Part shown: positions 24,126 through 29,861 of the stretch, in pieces | Position numbering within the stretch: the stretch's first letter is position 1 | How the letters are laid out: every line of letters starts with the position of its first letter | Origin: Bacteroides sp. CAG:927 | GTDB lineage: Bacteria; Bacteroidota; Bacteroidia; Bacteroidales; Muribaculaceae | NCBI GenBank assembly: GCA_000431155.1 | Contig: HF985646.1 | Location: forward strand, 139,141 to 169,001 | Reading direction: 5' to 3' | Length of the DNA: 29,861 nt | The notes under the pieces: model-generated | Told to the model about the DNA's origin: nothing | Database searches by the model: none | The model's input: the letters and a program-made list of their open reading frames with translations, nothing else | Translations under genes and position numbers: made by a program

Positions 24126-24994
24126 TGGACTTACCCAACATAGAGATAGACCCACGGTCGGGATTCTGTCCCGGGGTGGTGACTGCGATAAGGCAGGCAG
24201 AGGCGGAACTTGAACAGTCAAGCCCGCTGTATTGTCTGGGCGACATTGTACACAACAGTGCGGAAGTGAAGCGCCTCGGTCAGAAGGGTCTCGTGACTGT
24301 GACCCATGACGACCTGCCGGGGCTGCAAGGCGTTAAAATGCTGTTACGCGCCCACGGTGAACCGCCATCAACATACGAGCTTGCCAAGCGCAACGACATC
24401 ACTCTGGTGGATGCCACCTGTCCGGTGGTACTCGCCTTGCAACGCCGCGTAAAAGCAGCGTACGAACAGCCGGGTGACTGCCAAGTGGTGATATACGGCA
24501 AAGCCGGACACGCCGAGGTAAACGGGCTTGTGGGGCAAACCAAGGGGGAGGCCATAGTAGTGCAATATCCCGAGGATCTTGACAAGATAGATTACTCACG
24601 TCCTGTGATGCTTTTTTCACAGACCACAATGTCAATATCGGGATTCAACGATATGGCAGATGCCATACGCGCCCGCATGAAGGAAGGTGTGCAGATGGAG
24701 TATGCCGACACCATTTGCCGTCAGGTAAGCAACAGGGTGACCCATCTGCGCAATTTTGCCACGGCCCACGATGTGATCCTGTTTGTTACGGGAGCAAAAA
24801 GCAGCAACGGCAAGGTGCTGTTTGACGAGTGCAGGAGTGTTAATCCACACACTTATTCAGTACTTGATCCGGCCGATGTCGCTCCCCTGCCCATCACAAA
24901 CGCCCGCTCAATAGGTGTGTGCGGAGCCACCTCCACCCCCCGCTGGCTGATGGAGCGTGTGAAGGAAGCAGCCGAAAAACTGTTTGCCAAATGA
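24125..24994 (+). CDS. ispH: 4-hydroxy-3-methylbut-2-enyl diphosphate reductase
   Basis: This is the last step of the MEP isoprenoid pathway, reducing HMBPP to IPP and DMAPP with a 4Fe-4S cluster. The 289 residues keep the three cluster Cys (C15 in GFCPGV, C99 in DATCPVV, C198 in DTICRQVSN), the substrate His (H43 in DIVHNS, H77 in RAHGEP, H129) and the catalytic Glu (E131 in GHAEVNG), and end with CGATSTPRWLMERV. I chose ATG 24125 because MDLPNIEIDPRSGFCPGV places C15 normally; an earlier in-frame start at 24083 lies inside cmk. It overlaps cmk by one base and the next gene by ATGA. Confidence 0.97.
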   Translation: MDLPNIEIDPRSGFCPGVVTAIRQAEAELEQSSPLYCLGDIVHNSAEVKRLGQKGLVTVTHDDLPGLQGVKMLLRAHGEPPSTYELAKRNDITLVDATCPVVLALQRRVKAAYEQPGDCQVVIYGKAGHAEVNGLVGQTKGEAIVVQYPEDLDKIDYSRPVMLFSQTTMSISGFNDMADAIRARMKEGVQMEYADTICRQVSNRVTHLRNFATAHDVILFVTGAKSSNGKVLFDECRSVNPHTYSVLDPADVAPLPITNARSIGVCGATSTPRWLMERVKEAAEKLFAK

Positions 24995-25489
24995 CGGACT
25001 TCGTTGCCATTGATTTTGAAACAGCCAACACCAACCTTACGAGCATATGCGCAGTGGGATGCGTGAAAGTGGAAAACGGCGTAATCACCGACCGCTTCTA
25101 CAGTCTTGTAAAACCGGTACCGAACTATTTTATAAGCCGATTCACCGAGATTCACGGTTTATCGGACAAAGATGTGAAAGGAGCACCCACTTTTGATGCC
25201 CTATGGCCAAAGCTGAAGGAGTTTATAGGCGAACTGCCGTTGGTGGCACACAACGCACCGTTTGACGGAGGTTGTCTAAGATCAACCCTGAAATATTACG
25301 GCATCACACAACCGGAGAATCCGTTTTTTTTGCACCCTTGATAAAGCAAGACGCACCATACCGCGCACATTATGCGCATCATTTACATTGCCAGCATTGG
25401 CGTCATTTCTCGGCATTCCGGCCGGCGATCATCACTATGCGCTTTCGGATGCTGAAATATGTGCGAAAATAGCCCAAACATTGTTATGA
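24991..25489 (+). pseudogene. DnaQ-like 3'-5' exonuclease gene, frameshifted at a run of eight T
   Basis: The frame from ATG 24991 encodes a DEDDh exonuclease: AIDFETA (D8, E10), then VAHNAPFDGG (D92), but stops at 25341 after 116 residues. The break falls on eight T at 25324-25331. With seven T the frame continues to 25489, giving 165 residues that include FTLPALASFLGIPAG and HHYALSDAEICAKIA, which supplies motif III (H148, D153). The repaired stop overlaps the ATG of the next gene (ATGA, 25486-25489), as at the other junctions of this operon, so the long form is surely ancestral. The short product would lack the catalytic His and last Asp. A sequencing error, phase variation or a recent mutation are all possible. 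Confidence 0.9.
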
Positions 25490-25836
25490 AACCATTACTA
25501 CCCATCATCGCCGCCCTCGGCATTTTAACCACGACCGCATGTGGCTCGTCCAGCGACAAGACCGACACAACAACCGAAGATATAGAAATAGAGAAACGCG
25601 ACAGTGCTATATACAGGCTTGGGCGCGCACATGCGCAAAGGATGCTCGAACAATGCACCACTACCGACATGATACGCAGTGAACTGCTTGATATACGCGC
25701 CCGCGAGGCATTGATACGCAGCAGGATGTATCCCGAAGCTGCCCAAGCATACATACAAGGGTTTCGCCATTATATTCAGGAAAGCGGAGACACGCTTGCA
25801 AACACGCTTTTTGGCTCTCAAGCGCAGAAAAAGTAG
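25486..25836 (+). CDS. small lipoprotein of unknown function
   Basis: The 116 residues from ATG 25486 have a lipoprotein signal peptide (KPLLPIIAALGILTTTACGSS) with the lipobox TTAC and the lipidated Cys at about residue 19. A low-complexity Thr/Asp/Glu linker follows, then a helical domain rich in Arg and Gln (YRLGRAHAQRMLEQC, IRAREALIRSRMYPEAAQAY). I do not recognise the domain. An upstream in-frame start at 25459 would spoil the signal peptide. Its ATG overlaps the repaired stop of the exonuclease gene, so it belongs to the porQ-cmk-ispH operon. Confidence 0.8.
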   Translation: MKPLLPIIAALGILTTTACGSSSDKTDTTTEDIEIEKRDSAIYRLGRAHAQRMLEQCTTTDMIRSELLDIRAREALIRSRMYPEAAQAYIQGFRHYIQESGDTLANTLFGSQAQKK

Positions 25837-25907
25837 TACGATATTGTTATGCTGGTCTTCCCCAAAAAGGATTTCGCCATAAAAAAACGACAAAAAACAG
25901 TTTAGAA

Positions 25908-25938
25908 TTTGCAGTATTAAAAAATAATAGTAACTTTG
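25908..25938 (+). promoter_or_regulatory. promoter of tRNA-Cys
   Basis: TTTG (25908-25911), 19 bases, then TAACTTTG (25931-25938): a full match to both boxes. The tRNA begins 19 bases downstream. Confidence 0.85.
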
Positions 25939-25957
25939 CACTCGCAAATGTGCAAAT

Positions 25958-26028
25958 GGTGCCATGGCCGAGAGGTTAGGCAACGGTCTGCAAAACCGTG
26001 TACAGCAGTTCAAATCTGCTTGGCACCT
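25958..26028 (+). tRNA. tRNA-Cys (GCA)
   Basis: The acceptor arms GGTGCCA (25958-25964) and TGGCACC (26021-26027) pair fully. The anticodon stem ACGGT/ACCGT (25983-25987, 25995-25999) encloses the loop CTGCAAA with anticodon GCA at 25990-25992. The T arm AGCAG-TTCAAAT-CTGCT (26004-26020) is canonical and the D arm begins GGCCGAGAGG. The discriminator base is T at 26028 and no CCA is encoded. It has its own promoter and terminator. Confidence 0.97.
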
Positions 26029-26030
26029 CT

Positions 26031-26067
26031 ATCAGGCAACGGAAAAATCCGCTGCCTGATTTTTTTG
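26031..26067 (+). terminator. terminator after tRNA-Cys
   Basis: ATCAGGCA (26031-26038) pairs with TGCCTGAT (26053-26060) and CGG (26040-26042) with CCG (26049-26051), followed by a T run to 26067. Confidence 0.92.
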
Positions 26068-26156
26068 TTGCCTTTAAATGGGTCGGTGGACGGACTAATT
26101 GCAAAAATCAAGGAGGGGTGTAAAGATATTGATTTTTATATGACGAAAGAAACTGC

Positions 26157-26164
26157 TATTTTTG
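26157..26164 (+). promoter_or_regulatory. -7 promoter box of the UmuC-type polymerase gene
   Basis: TATTTTTG matches TAnnTTTG and lies 55 bases before the ATG. An AT-rich TTTT, not TTTG, sits at the -33 position. I saw no palindrome that I could call a LexA site. Confidence 0.45.
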
Positions 26165-26219
26165 TGTTCAATAATTTAGACCTTAACAACACTTATAAAA
26201 ACACATATTCCATAATGTC

Positions 26220-27443
26220 ATGATAGCCCTAATGGATTGCAACAATTTTTTTGTGTCGTGTGAACTTACCCTCAAGCCAGAGCTTCGCGGCAAACCGGTG
26301 GTGGTGTGCGGACCCAACGGAGGATGCGCAGTGGCAATGAGCAACGAGGCCAAGGCCATTGGGATAACCCGTGGAGTGCCAATGTTCAAAGTGCGGTATC
26401 TCGTGGAGCGTTACGGGGTGGTTATGCTGCCGGCCACACATGGGTTGTACAGCGAAATATCAGCAAAAATCATGCATATTGCAGGCTCGATAGTGGATGA
26501 CATAGAGGTTTATTCGATAGATGAAGCCTTTCTGCACATTCCGTTCACCGGTAATGAGGCAGTGGATTTTTGCAAATACGTGAGGCAGGAGTTGCTGGAA
26601 CGCACAGGCATTCCGGTGTCTATAGGTGTTTCAAAGACAAAAACGCTTGCCAAAATAGCGGCGCGATTTGCCAAGAAGCACAAAGGGTATGAAGGGGTAT
26701 GCCTGATGGACACACCTGAAAAAATACGGCGCGGGCTGGAGCTTACCGATGTGAAAGATGTGTGGGGCCTCGGCCGAAGGCTGAACCGGCGGATAAGAGC
26801 GGCGGGAATAGTCACGGCGGCAAATTTTGCCGATGTGCCGGAGGATTATATCGCCCGAGACTTTTCAACAAGTGTGGTACGCACTCACCGCGAGCTGCAC
26901 GGCGTGGAATGTTTTGACCGCGAAAGCCATAAATCGGTACATCACACAGTAAGCCACACGCGCACCTTTGCCCGCGATGTTTATGATTTCGGAGATTTGT
27001 CGGCGCGGGTGGCGGAGTATGCGGCCTCGGTAGCATCACATCTGCGCCGCTACAACCGCCTTGCCTTAAGCATAGAGGTATTCATCACCACCAATCCGTA
27101 TCATGAGCAACAGCCACAATATACAGGTATGTACACAGTGACGCTGCATGAGCCCACAAACGACACAATGGAGATAGCCATGGTATCGGCTGAAGCGCTG
27201 GCAAAAGCATGGAAACCGGGCTACGGCTACAAACGCGCAGGGGTAACAGCCGTAAAAACCGTGAGCGAAAACCAACGGCAGCTGTCACTATTTACCGACC
27301 GTGACAAGGAGGAAAAACGCTCGCGCCTGATGCACACGATAGACAAGCTAAACAAATCCGGAGCGAAAGTGAAGCTTGCATCAATGCAACGACACCCGGA
27401 AACTGACGAGCAAAAGCGTCGCGACGACACGGAATGGAAATGA
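26220..27443 (+). CDS. umuC: Y-family DNA polymerase, UmuC type
   Basis: This is a translesion polymerase that copies past damaged bases. The 407 residues show MDCNNFFVSCE (5-15, metal ligand D6 and the steric-gate aromatic pair), GKPVVVCGPNGGCAVAMSNEAKA (24-46), YSIDEAFL (98-105, catalytic D101 and E102), the helix-hairpin-helix LTDVKDVWGLGRRLNRRI, and a little-finger domain. The NGGCAVAMSNEAKA segment is typical of UmuC rather than DinB. The C-terminal end (LMHTIDKLNKSGAKVKLASM) looks like a shortened DUF4113 segment. No umuD lies beside it, so the partner would have to be encoded elsewhere, or the enzyme works alone. It is probably monocistronic. Confidence 0.93.
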   Translation: MIALMDCNNFFVSCELTLKPELRGKPVVVCGPNGGCAVAMSNEAKAIGITRGVPMFKVRYLVERYGVVMLPATHGLYSEISAKIMHIAGSIVDDIEVYSIDEAFLHIPFTGNEAVDFCKYVRQELLERTGIPVSIGVSKTKTLAKIAARFAKKHKGYEGVCLMDTPEKIRRGLELTDVKDVWGLGRRLNRRIRAAGIVTAANFADVPEDYIARDFSTSVVRTHRELHGVECFDRESHKSVHHTVSHTRTFARDVYDFGDLSARVAEYAASVASHLRRYNRLALSIEVFITTNPYHEQQPQYTGMYTVTLHEPTNDTMEIAMVSAEALAKAWKPGYGYKRAGVTAVKTVSENQRQLSLFTDRDKEEKRSRLMHTIDKLNKSGAKVKLASMQRHPETDEQKRRDDTEWK

Positions 27444-27474
27444 GCCTGAATTTTGTGAATTGAAAGGGATATAA

Positions 27475-27506
27475 ATTGTGAATTATGAATTAATTCAGTA
27501 CCTTTG
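27475..27506 (+). promoter_or_regulatory. promoter of galE
   Basis: ATTG (27475-27478), 20 bases, then TACCTTTG (27499-27506). The galE ATG lies at 27538, so an earlier in-frame ATG at 27478 sits inside the promoter and is not used. Confidence 0.7.
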
Positions 27507-27537
27507 TGTATTCAAAAAACAACCAACGCTTACCATT

Positions 27538-28575
27538 ATGGAAAAACCCCGCATCCTCGTAACCGGCGGCACCGGCTACATTGGCTCCCACACAGTAGTT
27601 GAGCTTCAAAACGCCGGCTATCCGGTGGTGATTATTGACAATCTCTCCAACAGCAACAAAGATGTGCTCAACGGCATAGAACGCATCACCGGCATCCGCC
27701 CTGATTTTGTGGAAGCCGACTGCACCGACATAGCTGCCTTGCGCAAACTGATGAAAGATTATCCCGGAATCAAAGGTATAATCAACTTTGCCGCCAGCAA
27801 GGCAGTGGGCGAATCCATGCACAAGCCCATTCTGTACTACCGCAACAATCTGGGCACCCTGCTCAATCTGCTTGAGATCATGCCGGAGTATGATGTGAAG
27901 GGCATAGTGTTCTCATCGTCATGCACAGTGTACGGCGAACCTGACCACAATCCGGTAACCGAGAATACTCCTATCAAACCTGCCACCTCACCTTATGGCA
28001 ACACCAAGCAGATCAGCGAGGAGATAATCACTGATGTTGTGCGTTCCGGCGCTCCGATAAAGAGCGTGCTTCTGCGCTATTTCAACCCGGTGGGTGCACA
28101 TCCGAGTGCAGAGATTGGCGAACTGCCCAACGGTGTGCCACAGAATCTCGTACCGTATCTGACACAGACAGCTATGGGCATACGCAAGGAACTGAGCGTG
28201 TTCGGCAACGATTACAACACACCCGACGGCTCATGCATACGTGACTACATCAATGTAGTGGACCTTGCCAAAGCTCACGTTATAGCAATCGAACGCATGC
28301 TCAACGACAAGAGCGAAGAGCAGATAGAGATTTTCAACCTCGGAACCGGTCTCGGCACCTCAGTGCTTGAGCTTATAGCAGCATTTGAACGCTCCACAGG
28401 CGTAAAGGTACCTCACAAGATTGTGGGCCGCAGAGAAGGCGATATTGAAAAAGTATGGGCCGACCCGACACGCGCCAACAAGGTGCTGGGATGGGTTGCC
28501 AAAGAAAGTATAGATGACACCATGCGTTCAGCTTGGGCGTGGCAGTGCAAGCTTCGTGAGCGCGGAGTGATGTAA
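27538..28575 (+). CDS. galE: UDP-glucose 4-epimerase
   Basis: The enzyme interconverts UDP-glucose and UDP-galactose with bound NAD, feeding surface-sugar synthesis and galactose use. The 345 residues are the family length. The NAD-binding motif is VTGGTGYIGSH (8-18); the catalytic residues are in FSSSCTVYG and SPYGNTKQISEE (Y153, K157); NPVGAHPSAEIGELP, YNTPDGSCIRDYINVVDLAKAH and IFNLGTGLGTSVLEL are typical GalE segments. ATG 27538 is preferred over 27478 because it begins directly before the Rossmann fold and lies 32 bases beyond the -7 box. Confidence 0.96.
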   Translation: MEKPRILVTGGTGYIGSHTVVELQNAGYPVVIIDNLSNSNKDVLNGIERITGIRPDFVEADCTDIAALRKLMKDYPGIKGIINFAASKAVGESMHKPILYYRNNLGTLLNLLEIMPEYDVKGIVFSSSCTVYGEPDHNPVTENTPIKPATSPYGNTKQISEEIITDVVRSGAPIKSVLLRYFNPVGAHPSAEIGELPNGVPQNLVPYLTQTAMGIRKELSVFGNDYNTPDGSCIRDYINVVDLAKAHVIAIERMLNDKSEEQIEIFNLGTGLGTSVLELIAAFERSTGVKVPHKIVGRREGDIEKVWADPTRANKVLGWVAKESIDDTMRSAWAWQCKLRERGVM

Positions 28576-28611
28576 TACTTTCACAGGCGTACAGGCCAAC
28601 GATTAATATTC

Positions 28612-29811
28612 TTGAAACAGTTTTTACTGACAATACTACTGCTGTGTGCGGCTTCTGTTTTCGGACAGAAGCCGGACTCAGTATTGTCGGAACCCACTGT
28701 GTCGTTGCTCACATGCGCTCCCGGGTGCGAGATTTATGAACTTGAAGGGCACACCGGGCTAAGATTGCGCACTGACAGCATTGATATAGTGGCAAACTGG
28801 GGACTGTTTGATTTCGCTTCACCCAACTTTGTGTACAGGTTTGTAAAGGGTGAAACGGATTATATGGCAGGGATATGCCCTACGGAACTGTTTCTGGCAC
28901 AATATATCTATGAGAAGCGCCGCGTGACAGAGCAAGTGCTGAATCTGACACCCACACAGGCCAATCGCGTAATGGAGCTTGTGATGGAGAACTGTGCTCC
29001 CCAAAACCGTGTTTACAGATACAATTACGTGCGCAACAACTGCGCCACGAAGCCTGTGGCAGTGATAGAAGCCGTAGTTGGTGAACCGATAGAGTTCGGA
29101 GTACCGGCACAAGCCTGCGAGAATGACACATGGCGCACAGTGATGCGCAGGTATCACAAAAACTATCCATGGTATCAGTTTGGCATAGACCTCGCTCTTG
29201 GAAACGGAATAGATTTTCCGATAACCAACCGCGAGCAGATGTTTGCACCGCAAAGTCTCATGGAGATGATGGCGAATGCCACCATTACCGATTCCAGCGG
29301 CACACGCAAGCCATTGGTGATGTGCACCAACATACTCACACCCGGAGATGCATGCGGAACCGTGCGGGCTGCCACTCCGTGGTATATGACCCCGCTGTTC
29401 TGGGGATGTGTGCTGCTTATAATAACAGCAATAGCGTCATGGCGCAACATAACTTCATTGAAGTTCGGGAAATGGTTTGACAGCATATTCTACAGTGTGC
29501 TGGGACTGGACGGACTGATTATAGCCTTTCTGGTGTTTGTATCGGTTCATGAGGCCACTACCCCCAATTATCTTATTCTTTGGATAAATCCATTGTGCCT
29601 GCTTGTGCCCATACTCATGTGGAACAAAAAAGGCAGAAGCACATTATATATATATCAGTGGCTCAATCTGTGTGCAATCATATCGTTTGCAGCCACATGG
29701 ATGTTTGGCATACAAAGCGGCAATGCGGCATTTGCCCCAATAATGTTAGCTGATGCCATAAGAGCGGTAACATATATTTATATCTACAAGAGATTTGGCA
29801 CAAAAGCATAA
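28612..29811 (+). CDS. DUF4105 / Lnb-type membrane protein (possible lipoprotein N-acylation)
   Basis: The 399 residues start at a TTG (28612), since no in-frame ATG lies between it and the upstream stop at 28573-28575. A signal peptide (1-19) is followed by a periplasmic domain with EGHTGLRL (H47) and YNYVRNNCATKP (C144), the His and Cys pair expected of DUF4105, and then five membrane segments from about residue 262 (LFWGCVLLIITAIASW, GLIIAFLVFVSV, YLILWINPLCLLVPILMW, LNLCAIISFAATWMFG and a last near the C-terminus). Lnb of Bacteroides, which N-acylates lipoproteins, contains this domain, so an acyl-transfer role is an inference; other DUF4105 proteins are uncharacterised. The gap to galE is 36 bases. 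Confidence 0.8.
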   Translation: MKQFLLTILLLCAASVFGQKPDSVLSEPTVSLLTCAPGCEIYELEGHTGLRLRTDSIDIVANWGLFDFASPNFVYRFVKGETDYMAGICPTELFLAQYIYEKRRVTEQVLNLTPTQANRVMELVMENCAPQNRVYRYNYVRNNCATKPVAVIEAVVGEPIEFGVPAQACENDTWRTVMRRYHKNYPWYQFGIDLALGNGIDFPITNREQMFAPQSLMEMMANATITDSSGTRKPLVMCTNILTPGDACGTVRAATPWYMTPLFWGCVLLIITAIASWRNITSLKFGKWFDSIFYSVLGLDGLIIAFLVFVSVHEATTPNYLILWINPLCLLVPILMWNKKGRSTLYIYQWLNLCAIISFAATWMFGIQSGNAAFAPIMLADAIRAVTYIYIYKRFGTKA

Positions 29812-29861
29812 CATATCACGCCTTACAGCCCTGCTACTCACGGCTATGATAGCGGCAGCCG
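29795..29861 (+). CDS. start of an exported protein (partial, runs off the window)
   Basis: The frame from TTG 29795 encodes MAQKHNISRLTALLLTAMIA, a good signal peptide with a basic start and a hydrophobic core, and stays open to the end of the window. It overlaps the preceding gene by 17 bases, as porQ and cmk do here. An ATG at 29846 would remove most of the leader. The rest of the gene is not visible. Confidence 0.5.
   Translation, partial: MAQKHNISRLTALLLTAMIAAA

Noticed and set aside
25936..26223. Plus-strand open frame across tRNA-Cys and its terminator
   Set aside because: It runs through a perfect tRNA and a terminator hairpin, so it is not a gene.
25958..26230. tRNA-Cys as an integration site of a mobile element
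   Set aside because: No integrase gene and no repeat of the tRNA 3' end were seen in the window; the neighbouring genes are ordinary chromosomal genes.
1..29861. CRISPR arrays, insertion sequences or phage genes
   Set aside because: No regularly spaced repeats, no transposase and no phage structural genes were found on either strand.

Overview
The window looks like chromosomal DNA from a gut Bacteroidales, most likely Muribaculaceae (S24-7 group). The inference rests on four things: Bacteroidetes-type promoters (TTG, 19-20 nt, then TAnnTTTG) in front of several genes; a type IX secretion component (PorQ) beside cmk and ispH; secreted proteins with a type IX-like C-terminal tail; and an oxalate-catabolism operon of a kind proposed for some members of this family. 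No species can be named from the sequence alone.

Layout. 1-3370: the tail of an unknown gene, a small hypothetical gene and its terminator, a 17-bp inverted repeat, an exported NlpC/P60 hydrolase (minus), a LEA-like 11-mer repeat protein with a strong terminator, and rarA (minus). 3450-7292: a small HExxH zincin-like gene on the plus strand whose stop abuts the stop of nifJ (pyruvate:ferredoxin oxidoreductase, minus). 7406-11567 (minus): the oxalate operon frc (formyl-CoA:oxalate CoA-transferase), oxc (oxalyl-CoA decarboxylase) and an AEC-family carrier like E. coli YfdV. A 13-bp stem that pairs fully only in the minus-strand RNA lies between frc and oxc. 11730-14297: a Tat-like exported TIGR04076 protein, a TM2-domain protein and a U32-family protein in one tight group. 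14416-17649: the translation operon thrS-infC-rpmI-rplT with a promoter in front and a terminator behind.

17714-18241 contains no convincing gene but has a dense series of hairpins and a possible pseudoknot, which I interpret as a structured RNA or long leader. 18242-21551: three exported proteins of unknown function in an AT-richer tract; the second ends in a type IX-like sorting tail. 21667-22125 (minus): a TonB C-terminal-domain protein. 22406-25836: porQ-cmk-ispH-exonuclease-lipoprotein, an overlapping operon in which the exonuclease gene is frameshifted at a run of eight T. Then tRNA-Cys with its own promoter and terminator, a UmuC-type polymerase without umuD, galE, a DUF4105/Lnb-like membrane protein, and the start of a further exported protein.

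Working together: Frc loads CoA onto oxalate, Oxc decarboxylates oxalyl-CoA to formyl-CoA and CO2, and Frc returns the CoA to a new oxalate with release of formate; the carrier probably handles oxalate and/or formate. PorQ and the sorting-tail protein point to a working type IX secretion pathway. The observations I rate highest are the structured RNA at 17869-18178, the homopolymer frameshift in the exonuclease, the oxalate operon with its strand-specific intercistronic stem, and the Tat-like TIGR04076 protein.
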